From assembly GCF_009928425.1 (NCBI RefSeq), contig NZ_JAABNS010000001.1, forward strand, positions 2,418,001 through 2,482,000: 64,000 nucleotides of DNA, written 5' to 3'. The notes beneath the pieces were generated by a model. The model saw nothing but the letters and a program-made list of their open reading frames with translations, made no database searches and had not been told where the DNA came from. Shown piece by piece: positions 1 through 7,678 of this stretch. Numbering within the stretch: the first letter of the stretch is position 1; the number at the start of each line of letters is the position of its first letter. This stretch comes from Pseudarthrobacter sp. ATCC 49987. Lineage in GTDB: Bacteria; Actinomycetota; Actinomycetes; Actinomycetales; Micrococcaceae. Made by a program: the position numbers and the translations under genes.

Positions 1-334
1 GCCGTCCGCGGAGCAGGCCGGCGAGCCGGCCGATCTCGCGGAGCCATGCTTCCTCGCCCCGTTCGGCGACGAGCTCGTCGCGTTCCCGCAGGGCGAGGGC
101 GTCCTCGAGCCGGTCCAGGGCCGCGTCCACGCCAGCCGCTGCATAGCCGCCTTTGACGGGGTCGAAGGCAACTGCCCTGACGTCCGCGCTCTTGACCGGG
201 CGGCCGGCGGACTTGGGCGATTCGAAGGAGACGCGTGCGCGCTGCATGAACTGGTCGACCTGCTTGGCGTTGTAGCCGTACTGGTTCCGCTGCACGCGGT
301 CAAAGGAAGCAGGAATCTGCCGTTGAATGTCCAC
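1..334 (-). CDS. DivIVA domain-containing protein (partial, C-terminus beyond window)
   Basis: The first 111 codons of a leftward gene lie in the window. The product starts with a DivIVA-type N-terminal block (about residues 8-30, containing RVQRNQYGYNAKQVDQFM). A second DivIVA-like helix follows at about residues 53-80 (VRAVAFDPVKGGYAAAGVDA), and the sequence then becomes charged and helical. I chose the GTG start at 334 because GAAGGAAA lies about a dozen bases upstream; no ATG is available nearby. Proteins with this repeated motif are small cell-pole or cell-division associated coiled-coil proteins in actinobacteria. The exact role cannot be told from the fragment. It follows cdsA on the same strand with an 82-nt gap. 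Confidence 0.75.
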   Translation of the reverse strand, partial: MDIQRQIPASFDRVQRNQYGYNAKQVDQFMQRARVSFESPKSAGRPVKSADVRAVAFDPVKGGYAAAGVDAALDRLEDALALRERDELVAERGEEAWLREIGRLAGLLRGR

Positions 335-416
335 TGTAACTTTTGTTTCCTTCAATGCCGTTCGGCTGGTTTGCCCGGCACCATTCTAGGGGCCGGAGGG
401 TGGAAGAGGGGGTGCC

Positions 417-1337
417 TCACGCGCCGGCCAGGAGGGAGCAGAGGATAAATGCCACCGGGCAGGCGAAGACGATCGAGTCCAGCCGGTCCATGACCCCGCC
501 GTGCCCGGGCAGGATGCTGCTCATGTCCTTGATCCCGAGTTCGCGCTTCACCATGGATTCGGAGAGGTCTCCGGCGGTGGCAGCGGCGACCATGCCCACG
601 GCCAGCACCACGCCAAACCACCAGGGCTTGTCCAGCAGGAAGATGGCAGCGAGCACCCCGACCACCGTGGCACCGGCGATGGACCCGGCGAAGCCTTCCC
701 AGCTCTTTTTGGGACTGATCTTCGGCGCCATCGGGTGCTTGCCGAGCGAGGCGCCGACGAGGTACCCGAAGGTGTCATTGGCGACCACCAGCAGCAGGAG
801 GGTGGCAATCTGCCACGCTCCGGGGGGAACAACGCCGTCGGGCCATAGTCCCACTGGCGTTTCACCCACAGGGGTGTGCAGCGGCAGCACGGCGAAGCTG
901 ATCATGAACGGGATCCAGGCCAGGGTGAAGACACCGGCGAAGATGCTGCGTGCGGATCCGGCGGCGCCCTCGAGGGACCGCCAGATCAGGGCCGCGACGC
1001 TGCTGAGCATCATGGCGAACAGGAGGCTCTCGAGGCCGCCGAAGTAGGCGGAAGCGGGCATCGCGACGGTGCCGGTCGTGACCGGAATGATGGGAAGCCT
1101 GGTGCCCGAGGTTTCCAGGGCCCGGAAGACTTCCCACACGCCGAAGACCGCGAAGGCGGTGACAATGAGCACGAACCCCAGCGGAAGGAACAACAGTCCG
1201 CCGAGGACAAAGAAGAGCATGCCAAGGCCCACCGCTGTAGCCGCGGGAAGGTTCCTTCCGGCTTTCGGCGTCGGGTTCCTCCGCTGCTTCCGCCGCACCC
1301 GGACGTCGGCCCCGGGCTCCCCCTGTTCCTGCGCCAT
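417..1337 (-). CDS. cdsA: Phosphatidate cytidylyltransferase CdsA
   Basis: Makes CDP-diacylglycerol from phosphatidic acid and CTP, the branch point for all phospholipids, in the cytoplasmic membrane. The 306-aa protein has a charged basic N-terminus (residues 1-30), then about eight hydrophobic segments. The family signature is near residues 261-287 (SMVKRELGIKDMSSILPGHG then GVMDRLD), with the invariant K-D and H-G-G-x-x-D-R-x-D residues. The ATG shares one base with the frr stop codon (TAATG), so the two are translationally coupled. The place after rpsB-tsf-pyrH-frr is the usual actinobacterial one. Confidence 0.96.
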   Translation of the reverse strand: MAQEQGEPGADVRVRRKQRRNPTPKAGRNLPAATAVGLGMLFFVLGGLLFLPLGFVLIVTAFAVFGVWEVFRALETSGTRLPIIPVTTGTVAMPASAYFGGLESLLFAMMLSSVAALIWRSLEGAAGSARSIFAGVFTLAWIPFMISFAVLPLHTPVGETPVGLWPDGVVPPGAWQIATLLLLVVANDTFGYLVGASLGKHPMAPKISPKKSWEGFAGSIAGATVVGVLAAIFLLDKPWWFGVVLAVGMVAAATAGDLSESMVKRELGIKDMSSILPGHGGVMDRLDSIVFACPVAFILCSLLAGA

Positions 1338-1894
1338 TAGACCTCGAGCAGCTCGGCTTCCTTGCGCTTGAGCAGCTCGTCGATCCCGTCGACGTGGGCC
1401 TTGGTCAGGGCGTCCAGTTCCTTTTCGCCACGGCTGCCCTCATCCTCGCCGGCTTCGCCATCCTTGACCAGCTTGTCCAGGGTTTCCTTGGCCTTGCGGC
1501 GGATGTTGCGGATGGAGACCTTGGCGTCCTCGCCCTTGGTCTTGACGATCTTGACGTATTCCTTGCGGCGCTCCTGCGTGAGATCCGGGATGGTGATCCG
1601 GATGACGCTGCCGTCGTTGGAGGGGTTGGCTCCCACCTCGGAGTCGCTCAGGGCCCGTTCGATGTCGCGCAGGGCGGTCTTGTCGAACGGTGTGATCAGG
1701 ATGGTGCGGGCGTCCGGGATGGCGAATGAGGCCAGCTGCTGCAAGGGTGTGGGAGAACCGTAGTAGTCCACCAGGACCTTGTTGTAGAGGCCCGGGTTGG
1801 CGCGGCCGGTCCGGATCGAGGCGAAGTCTTCCTTGGCTACTTCAACCGCCTTGTCCATCTTTTCCCCGGCTTCGAGCAAGGTTTCTTCGATCAC
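1337..1894 (-). CDS. frr: Ribosome recycling factor
   Basis: Splits post-termination ribosomes together with EF-G. The 185-aa length is the family standard, and the N-terminal region ([20 protein letters not shown] at about 21-40) and the [20 protein letters not shown] block (about 44-63) are typical. The [20 protein letters not shown] helix and the [10 protein letters not shown] motif of the three-helix bundle follow. It lies 113 nt downstream of pyrH and overlaps cdsA by one base. An ordinary essential gene with no unusual residues. Confidence 0.97.
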   Translation of the reverse strand: MIEETLLEAGEKMDKAVEVAKEDFASIRTGRANPGLYNKVLVDYYGSPTPLQQLASFAIPDARTILITPFDKTALRDIERALSDSEVGANPSNDGSVIRITIPDLTQERRKEYVKIVKTKGEDAKVSIRNIRRKAKETLDKLVKDGEAGEDEGSRGEKELDALTKAHVDGIDELLKRKEAELLEV

Positions 1895-2007
1895 GATCTC
1901 TCCTCAGAAATTGGTGCACCCGCCGCTGGCGGGGTGCTGTTGTGTTCCGGCTGCTGGCCCCCTGCTGCGGGGGGTGCGGAACTGTCCTGAAAACATCCTA
2001 GCCGTTG

Positions 2008-2745
2008 CTAGGGGGTGACGATGGTGCCCAGGTCCTCGCCCCGAATGGCGCGGGTCACGTTGCCTTCGCCTTCCATCCCGAACACGACCATGGTGAGGTT
2101 GTTGTCCTTGCACATGGTCATCGCGGTCTGGTCCATCACCCGGATGTCGCGGCGCAGGGCGTCGTCGTAGCTGAGGCGGTGCAGCTTCTCTGCTGTGGGG
2201 TCCTTCTTCGGGTCTGCGGTGTAGACGCCGTCGACGCCGCTCTTCGCCATCAGGACGACGTCGGCGTGGACCTCCATGGCGCGCTGGGCGGCCACGGTGT
2301 CAGTGGAGAAGTACGGCAAGCCGGCTCCGGCGCCGAAGATGACAACGCGGCCCTTTTCCATGTGGCGGATGGCGCGGCGCGGAATGTACGCCTCCGCGAC
2401 CTGGCCCATGGTGATGGCGCTCTGGACCCGGGTTTCGACGCCGGCCTGCTCCAGGAAGTCCTGGAGGGCCAGGCAGTTCATGACCGTGCCGAGCATGCCC
2501 ATGTAGTCGGCGCGGGACCGGTCCATGCCGCTCTGGGACAGTTCGGCGCCGCGGAAGAAATTTCCGCCGCCGACGACGATCGCAACCTCGACGTCGGGGA
2601 CTGCTGCGGCGATCTGCTTGGCCACGCCGCGGACGGTATCCGGGTCAACGCCGAGCTTCCCTCCGCCGAAGACCTCGCCGGAAAGCTTCAACAGGACTCG
2701 GCGCCGGCTCTTCTTTGGCTGGGCTGAAGTGGTGACGGTTTCCAT
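2008..2745 (-). CDS. pyrH: UMP kinase
   Basis: Phosphorylates UMP to UDP for pyrimidine nucleotide synthesis; the bacterial enzyme is a hexameric amino-acid-kinase-fold protein. The 245-aa product has the P-loop-like [12 protein letters not shown] (about residues 18-29), the [11 protein letters not shown] motif (about 56-66), [20 protein letters not shown] (about 74-93) and the C-terminal [12 protein letters not shown]. The first 15 residues are a Ser/Lys/Arg-rich extension. It sits between tsf (223 nt upstream, with a terminator between) and frr. Because of that terminator it probably has its own promoter or depends on read-through. Confidence 0.96.
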   Translation of the reverse strand: METVTTSAQPKKSRRRVLLKLSGEVFGGGKLGVDPDTVRGVAKQIAAAVPDVEVAIVVGGGNFFRGAELSQSGMDRSRADYMGMLGTVMNCLALQDFLEQAGVETRVQSAITMGQVAEAYIPRRAIRHMEKGRVVIFGAGAGLPYFSTDTVAAQRAMEVHADVVLMAKSGVDGVYTADPKKDPTAEKLHRLSYDDALRRDIRVMDQTAMTMCKDNNLTMVVFGMEGEGNVTRAIRGEDLGTIVTP

Positions 2746-2902
2746 GGTGCCTTCCCGTTGGTGAACTCTGAGCTAGGTTATCGTGCCGGGGACCAAAGGC
2801 GTGATTCCGCCCGGACCCGGTTCTGCACCGGTTCTGCACCGGAAGTATTTCCCGGGGGCATGCCCCCCGGGAGCGGTTCCCGGGGCAGACCGGCGTGCAT
2901 GC

Positions 2903-2932
2903 AAAAGGGGCGGCCACCGCAGTGACCACCCC
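2903..2932 (-). terminator. Terminator downstream of tsf
   Basis: On the minus strand an 11-bp stem (GGGGTGGTCAC paired with GTGGCCGCCCC, one G-T) with a 4-nt loop is followed by TTTT, 37 nt after the tsf stop. A second small hairpin, GTCGGAC-TAAT-GTCCGAC (2941-2958), lies between it and tsf. The layout fits intrinsic termination of the rpsB-tsf transcript. Confidence 0.7.
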
Positions 2933-2968
2933 CTCAGCGTGTCGGACTAATGTCCGACGGGTGTCTGA

Positions 2969-3805
2969 CTAGGAACCGACGCGGAAACGCGTGAATGCGG
3001 TGCCCTTGACGCCGGCCTCTTCGAGGATCTGCGCGACAGACTTCTTGGCATCCTTGGCGAATGCCTGGTCGAGGAGAACCTCGCCCTTGTAGAAGCCAGT
3101 GACACGGCCTTCCACAATCTTGGTCATTGCTGCTTCGGGCTTGCCTTCAGCCTTGGCAGTCTCCTCTGCGATGCGGCGCTCGGACTCGACGAGGTCGGCC
3201 GGCACATCCTCGCGGGAGAGGTAGTTCGGGGACATCGCGGCGATGTGAACGGCGACGTCGTGGGCTGCGGTGGCAGCTGCTTCGCCTTCGCCGTCCACAG
3301 CGAACAGGACGCCGACCTGGGCCGGGAGATCCTTGGAGGTCTTGTGCAGGTAAGCGTCGACCGTTGCGCCCTCGATGCGGGAGATGCGGCGGACAACAAC
3401 CTTCTCGCCCAGAACGGCGCCCTCTTCGATGACAACCTCGGACAGCGGCTTGCCGTCAACCTCGGTGGCCAGCAGGGTCTCGAGATCGGCAGCGCCGGAC
3501 TCGACGGCAACGGCCAGGACCTTGTCGGCGAGCTGGATGAACTTGTCAGCCTTCGCGACGAAGTCGGTCTCGCAGTTGACTTCAATCATCACGCCAACGC
3601 CGCCGTCGACCTTGGCAGCAACCAGGCCTTCCGCGGTGGAGCGGCCTTCGCGCTTGGTAGCGCCCTTGAGGCCCTTGATGCGGATGATTTCGATGGCCTT
3701 CTCGGCGTCACCGTTGGCCTCGTCAAGAGCCTTCTTGACATCCATCATGCCGGCGCCCGTGCGCTCGCGCAGAGCCTTGATATCAGCGGCAGTGTAGTTC
3801 GCCAT
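2969..3805 (-). CDS. tsf: Elongation factor Ts
   Basis: Nucleotide-exchange factor that regenerates EF-Tu-GTP. The 278-aa protein shows the N-terminal UBA-like domain (MANYTAADIKALRERTGAGM, with MMDVKKAL), the first EF-Ts signature LRERTGAGMMDVKKAL, and the second signature VGVMIEVNCETDFVAKADKF at about residues 70-89, with the TDF contact to EF-Tu. The C-terminal coiled and core regions are present (VAVHIAAMSPNYLSREDVP). It is 160 nt downstream of rpsB, with a strong hairpin in the gap. Confidence 0.97.
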   Translation of the reverse strand: MANYTAADIKALRERTGAGMMDVKKALDEANGDAEKAIEIIRIKGLKGATKREGRSTAEGLVAAKVDGGVGVMIEVNCETDFVAKADKFIQLADKVLAVAVESGAADLETLLATEVDGKPLSEVVIEEGAVLGEKVVVRRISRIEGATVDAYLHKTSKDLPAQVGVLFAVDGEGEAAATAAHDVAVHIAAMSPNYLSREDVPADLVESERRIAEETAKAEGKPEAAMTKIVEGRVTGFYKGEVLLDQAFAKDAKKSVAQILEEAGVKGTAFTRFRVGS

Positions 3806-3844
3806 GTGAACCCCTCTGTCTAGAAATTTTTATGTGGTGTACGG

Positions 3845-3889
3845 ACTGACAGGACGGCAGCTCACCCGGTGAGCGGCCATCCTGTCAGT
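3845..3889 (-). promoter_or_regulatory. Strong hairpin between rpsB and tsf
   Basis: ACTGACAGGA (3845-3854) pairs with TCCTGTCAGT (3880-3889), and the interior GCTCACCCGGTGAGC extends the stem. There is no clear T-run on the minus strand, so it looks like an attenuator or RNA-processing/stability site that sets the S2:EF-Ts ratio rather than a full terminator. The function is inferred from position only. Confidence 0.55.
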
Positions 3890-3965
3890 TCCCCTGCGCT
3901 GCGGAGAGCGGGCGGGGAGATCCGGATTTATTTGTCAGCTGAGCAAGCAGACTTTTTGGGTCTGA

Positions 3966-4844
3966 CTACTTGGATTCGCCAGCAGCGTCTTCGGCAACCG
4001 GAGCGGCCTCGGCGGCGGGTGCCTCAACAGCCGCCGGAGCAGCTTCTGCGGCGGGAGCGGCAGCAGCTTCTTCGGTCTTGCTGCCTTCGAGGAGCTCGCG
4101 CTCCCACTCGGCCAGCGGCTCTTCCGGAGCTTCCGTGGTGCCGGTGGCGCGCTGGTTGCGGGCGATCAGGCCCTCAGCAACGGCGTCGGCAACAACGCGG
4201 GTCAGCAGGTTGACGGAGCGGATGGCGTCATCGTTGCCCGGGATCGGGAAGTCGACTTCGTCCGGATCGCAGTTGGTGTCCAGGATGGCAACAACCGGGA
4301 TGTTCAGCTTCTTGGCCTCGTCGACAGCAAGGTGTTCCTTCTTGGTGTCAACGATCCACAGCGCGGAAGGCGCCTTGGTCAGGTTGCGGATACCACCGAG
4401 GTTGGTTTCCAGCTTGGTAAGTTCGCGGCGAAGGAGCAACAGCTCCTTCTTGGTGTACGCGGAACCGGCGACGTCGTCGAAGTCGATCTCTTCGAGTTCC
4501 TTCATGCGCTGGATGCGCTTGGAGACCGTCTGGAAGTTGGTCAGCATACCGCCGAGCCAACGCTGGTTGACGTACGGCTGGCCAACGCGGGTGGCCTGCT
4601 CGGCGATGGATTCCTGCGCCTGCTTCTTGGTGCCGACGAAGAGAACGGTGCCGCCGTGTGCAACGGTGGCCTTCACGAACTCGTAGGCACGGTCGATGTA
4701 GGACAGCGACTGCTGCAGGTCAATGATGTAGATGCCGTTGCGCTCCGTGAAGATGAAACGCTTCATCTTCGGGTTCCAACGGCGGGTCTGGTGTCCAAAG
4801 TGGACGCCGCTGTCAAGCAGCTGGCGCATAGTTACGACGGGCAT
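3966..4844 (-). CDS. rpsB: 30S ribosomal protein S2
   Basis: Structural protein of the small subunit. The first 230 residues are standard S2 ([20 protein letters not shown] at the N-terminus, [25 protein letters not shown] at about 71-77, [14 protein letters not shown] at about 91-104, and the second signature around [20 protein letters not shown]). The last 55 or so residues are an Ala/Glu/Pro-rich tail, common in actinobacterial S2. The ATG has a GGAAGGAG site a few bases upstream. It leads the rpsB-tsf transcript and has a long leader. Confidence 0.97.
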   Translation of the reverse strand: MPVVTMRQLLDSGVHFGHQTRRWNPKMKRFIFTERNGIYIIDLQQSLSYIDRAYEFVKATVAHGGTVLFVGTKKQAQESIAEQATRVGQPYVNQRWLGGMLTNFQTVSKRIQRMKELEEIDFDDVAGSAYTKKELLLLRRELTKLETNLGGIRNLTKAPSALWIVDTKKEHLAVDEAKKLNIPVVAILDTNCDPDEVDFPIPGNDDAIRSVNLLTRVVADAVAEGLIARNQRATGTTEAPEEPLAEWERELLEGSKTEEAAAAPAAEAAPAAVEAPAAEAAPVAEDAAGESK

Positions 4845-5304
4845 GCCGGCGCTCCTTCCGGCAGGTCATTCATGAGACAGCCCATGGGCTGTCTTACCCT
4901 GCCAATAGTTGACGGTTGATTAGCAACACCCAGGCGGGCGGTGCTCCTGGCATCCACTGCGCTTCTTATCCGGACCATAGGCCCGGACCGAAAGAGGCGC
5001 AGTCCTCCGCACCTGAAGAGTTCAAGCTTCGAATGAGGAGGGCTGGATACGCGTAGTCAGCCACTGCTCCCCCGCACCCCAGAATGAGGCGTGCCGGCTT
5101 GGACAATTGGATTGATCAAGCGTGAGGGCACAGCAAACTGCTCCACCTAGTGTACTACAGGGCAGCTGCCGGATTGCACGATTCCGGCGGTGGCCGGTGG
5201 GCTGCGGAAGGCCGCGGATGGGTCTCCCGGAGGGCCGGGCTACGCTATCCACATAGCCTCGGGTAGCGCTTTCGTGGATACGGCGGCAGCTGCAGGCTTG
5301 GACC
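4845..5304. other. Divergent intergenic region between rpsB and the M23 gene
   Basis: 460 bases without a convincing gene. It holds the rpsB leader (with the palindrome at 4876-4893) and a candidate minus-strand minus-10 box TACACT (plus-strand 5149-5154). A transcript from there would carry a leader of about 300 nt. Near the M23 gene there is AT-poorer sequence and no clear promoter. The assignment of the rpsB promoter is a guess from sequence alone. Confidence 0.4.
4876..4893 (-). promoter_or_regulatory. 18-bp perfect palindrome in the rpsB leader
   Basis: GACAGCCCATGGGCTGTC is perfectly self-complementary and ends 31 nt before the rpsB ATG, just upstream of the ribosome binding site. It could be an RNA hairpin for S2 autoregulation, which is known in other bacteria for rpsB-tsf, or a protein-binding site. 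Only the symmetry and the position are seen. Confidence 0.45.
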
Positions 5305-5916
5305 ATGAAACCCCCGGCATATCTGGCCGCCCTTCTTGCCCTGCTGCTCCTGTGGCCTTCGCCCGGGGCGGCGTCGGAACGCCCGGGACTGGCTGCCGGC
5401 GCTGCTGCCGGCGCTGCTTCCGGCACTGCTTCCGGCACTGCTTCCGGCGCCGCGTCCCGTGCCGCCGTTGCCGGCCCAGGCCTGGCGGCCGCCGGGTGGA
5501 GCTGGCCGCTGAACCCCAAACCTGCCGTCCTGCGCGCCTTTGATCCGCCGGCGAAACCGTGGCTGGGCGGCCACCGCGGTGTGGATCTTCAGGCATCGCA
5601 CGACAGCGCCCCGGTCACCTCGCCGGCGCACGGCACAGTGAGCTTTGTCGGCGTCGTGGTGGACCGTCCGGTTATCACCGTCGACCACGGCAACGGATTG
5701 CGCAGCAGCTTCGAGGCCGTTCGCAGCGACCTGGACGCAGGCGCCGCCGTCGCCGAGGGGGACGTCCTGGGGTGGATCCAGCCCGGCCACTGCACACCCG
5801 GTCCCTGCGTCCACTGGGGCGTCCGCCGCGGTGAAACCTACCTCAATCCACTGGCGTTCGTGTCCGACCTGCGGCCCTCCGTCCTGCTGCCTCCCCTGGA
5901 CCCCGCGCCCGGGTAG
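5305..5916 (+). CDS. M23-fold (LytM-like) exported protein with altered catalytic residues
   Basis: 203 aa with a signal peptide (hydrophobic core about residues 7-18, cleavage near AAS), then a Gly/Ala/Ser linker made of five 12-bp DNA repeats, then an M23 peptidase domain (about 65-185). The zinc ligands of the family are kept: H90 and D94 in HRGVD, and H170 in CVHWG. The two catalytic histidines of LytM-type enzymes appear to be replaced: the H-x-H motif reads C168-V-H170, and the loop that normally reads YAHL reads FEAV (136-139). C163 and C168 could form a disulfide. It may bind peptidoglycan or regulate a hydrolase rather than cut. It is divergent from rpsB. Confidence 0.8.
   Translation: MKPPAYLAALLALLLLWPSPGAASERPGLAAGAAAGAASGTASGTASGAASRAAVAGPGLAAAGWSWPLNPKPAVLRAFDPPAKPWLGGHRGVDLQASHDSAPVTSPAHGTVSFVGVVVDRPVITVDHGNGLRSSFEAVRSDLDAGAAVAEGDVLGWIQPGHCTPGPCVHWGVRRGETYLNPLAFVSDLRPSVLLPPLDPAPG
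5398..5457 (+). repeat. Five tandem 12-bp repeats inside the M23 gene
   Basis: Units GGCGCTGCTGCC, GGCGCTGCTTCC, GGCACTGCTTCC (twice) and GGCGCCGCGTCC encode GAAA-GAAS-GTAS-GTAS-GAAS. This is the flexible linker between the signal peptide and the peptidase-like domain. An in-frame tandem array of this kind can change length by slippage. Confidence 0.85.
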
Positions 5917-6033
5917 GGCGCAGGGTCTGGAGTCGTCAGGACGGATGGGTACCGCCGAGGCGCGGCCGGCCGCCGAAATGCGGCCGCGCGGGCACCCGGG
6001 TACGCCGTGGCCCGACCGCTGGGCGGGCGCGTG

Positions 6034-7224
6034 CTAGACGATCGCGGAGATGCCCGTGATGGCGCGGCCCGTGACGAGGGTATTGATCTCGTGGGTGCCT
6101 TCATAGGAGTAGATGGCCTCGGCATCCGAGAAGATCTTGGCCATCTCAAAGTCGGTGACAATCCCGTTGCCACCGAGGAGGCTGCGGCCCAGCGCAACAC
6201 TTTCGCGCATGCGTGCCGTGGTGAAGGCCTTGGCCAGGGCGGACTGCTCATCCTTGGCCTGCCCCACGTCCTCGAGCTGGGAAAGCCGGACCATCATGCC
6301 CATCGAGCTGACGGCGTTCCCGAGGATCTGAACGAGCTGGTGCTGCACCAGCTGGAAGGATGCGATCGGGCGTCCGAACTGGCTGCGTTCCACAGCGTAA
6401 CGGCGGGCGACGTCGAAGGCCGCGAGCTGCTGGCCGACCGCCTGCCAGGCAACGGAAAGCCGGGTGACCTTCAGGACCTTGTTCGTGTCTCGGAAGCTGT
6501 TGGCGTTCGCGAGCTTGAAGAAGTCCGGCACCACAACGTTGTCGAGGACGATGTCGGCGTTCTGGACGGTGCGCAGCGAAATCTTGTTCTCAATCTTGGT
6601 GGCGCTGTATCCCTCGGTCCTGGTGTCGACGAGGAAGCCCTTCACCTGGTTGTCGGCGAGGTCACGGGCGAAGATGACCACCCAGTCGGAGAACGTGGCG
6701 TTGCCGATCCAGCGCTTTGCTCCGTTCAGGATCCAGCTGTCCCCCTCCCGGCGGGCAGTCGTGCGGGTGCCGCCGGCAACGTCGGAACCGCCGAGGGGCT
6801 CGGTGAGGCCGAAGGCGCCGATCTTCTTGAGCGAATAGATGTCCGGGAGCCACGCCTCCTGCTGCTCCTGGGAGGCCAGCGCTTCGATGGAGCCGGTGAA
6901 GAGTCCGTCGTGGACGCCCAGGAAGGTGGCGATGGAGGTGTCGGCGCGGGTTGCCTCGGCGTGCATGATGCCCGCAAAGAGGTTGGAGTATCCCTGCCTC
7001 CGGACCGGGCTGACCAGATCGATCTCGGCAAGCTTCGGAATCAGGTCCATCGGGAACTCACCACGGTTCCAGCAGTCGACCGCGATCGGCTTGACCTCGC
7101 GGGCCAGGAACTCGCGGACCTCCGCGAGCCGGTCCTGTTCCTTGCCGCTGAGCAGTTGCTCGAAGGCGAAGAAGTCGCCATCGGCGTACGGGAGGTTATT
7201 GATGTCGATGTCAGCTTTGGACAT
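6034..7224 (-). CDS. Acyl-CoA dehydrogenase, glutaryl-CoA dehydrogenase-like
   Basis: FAD-dependent alpha,beta-dehydrogenation of an acyl-CoA; the closest pattern is glutaryl-CoA dehydrogenase, which also decarboxylates to crotonyl-CoA. Of 396 aa, residues 30-140 are the N-terminal helical domain, then AFGLTEPLGGSDVAGGTRTT (FAD/substrate loop), KRWIGNATFSDWVVIFAR (beta domain) and the C-terminal helices. The catalytic base is E375 in YSYEGTHEINTLVTGRAITG, the position and context used by glutaryl-CoA dehydrogenases. It is a single gene. A perfect 7+7 palindrome lies 62-77 bp upstream of the ATG, so control by a repressor that senses an acyl-CoA is likely but unproven. Confidence 0.88.
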   Translation of the reverse strand: MSKADIDINNLPYADGDFFAFEQLLSGKEQDRLAEVREFLAREVKPIAVDCWNRGEFPMDLIPKLAEIDLVSPVRRQGYSNLFAGIMHAEATRADTSIATFLGVHDGLFTGSIEALASQEQQEAWLPDIYSLKKIGAFGLTEPLGGSDVAGGTRTTARREGDSWILNGAKRWIGNATFSDWVVIFARDLADNQVKGFLVDTRTEGYSATKIENKISLRTVQNADIVLDNVVVPDFFKLANANSFRDTNKVLKVTRLSVAWQAVGQQLAAFDVARRYAVERSQFGRPIASFQLVQHQLVQILGNAVSSMGMMVRLSQLEDVGQAKDEQSALAKAFTTARMRESVALGRSLLGGNGIVTDFEMAKIFSDAEAIYSYEGTHEINTLVTGRAITGISAIV

Positions 7225-7285
7225 GGTGTTCCTTCACGTGGGATCAGCAGCGACCAGGATGACGCGGGCGATGCGCCGGCGGGAT

Positions 7286-7301
7286 GTTACTCACGAGTAA
7301 C
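7286..7301. promoter_or_regulatory. Palindromic operator upstream of the acyl-CoA dehydrogenase gene
   Basis: GTTACTC-AC-GAGTAAC is a perfect 7-bp inverted repeat with a 2-bp spacer, 62-77 bp before the start codon. Short, tight palindromes of this type are typical of TetR-family repressors of acyl-CoA metabolism in actinobacteria. No regulator gene lies beside it, so the regulator would be encoded elsewhere. The rest of 7225-7523 shows no gene. Confidence 0.6.
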
Positions 7302-7407
7302 TTATCGCAACCCGGCGGAACACCGCAAGTGACGGAGGCCATAGGGACCGACACAAACCCGGACCAGCCGCAGGCGCAGAACAGGGCGGTCGGCCCCGGC
7401 CGGACGC

Positions 7408-7433
7408 AGGGCCGACACACAGGGCCGACACAC
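7408..7433 (+). repeat. Two tandem 13-bp repeats
   Basis: AGGGCCGACACAC occurs twice in a row, followed by a decayed third copy (AGCCGGACACAG). It lies in the 300-bp gene-free stretch between the dehydrogenase promoter and the tRNA gene. No function is evident. Confidence 0.6.
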
Positions 7434-7523
7434 AGCCGGACACAGCAAAGGAGCCGGGCCGACGTCGCAACATCAGCCACGGCTCCCGTGGATGCGGATC
7501 CCCTTCAGGGTTCCGCGTGAAGG

Positions 7524-7597
7524 TAGGGCTACTCGGACTTGAACCGAGGACCTTAGGATTATGAGTCCCGCGCTCTAACCAGCTGAGCTATAGCCCC
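7524..7597 (-). tRNA. tRNA with CAT anticodon (tRNA-Met or tRNA-Ile2)
   Basis: 74 nt, with cloverleaf pairing in the acceptor stem (GGGGCTA with TAGCCCT, first pair G-T), D arm (GCTC/GAGC), T arm (CTCGG-TTCAAGT-CCGAG) and a 7-nt loop CTCATAA with CAT at 34-36. The GGGGCTATAGCTC start resembles isoleucine tRNAs, so this may be the minor tRNA-Ile whose C34 is modified to lysidine; an elongator tRNA-Met cannot be excluded. Pair 27-43 is a C-A mismatch. CCA is not encoded. Confidence 0.85.
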
Positions 7598-7678
7598 GCG
7601 TCCCGGAAATCGTTCCGGCCCACAGGGGGCCGGACAGTTTCCGGGCAAAAATCACTCTAGCAAGAGAAGTCGGCCCGC

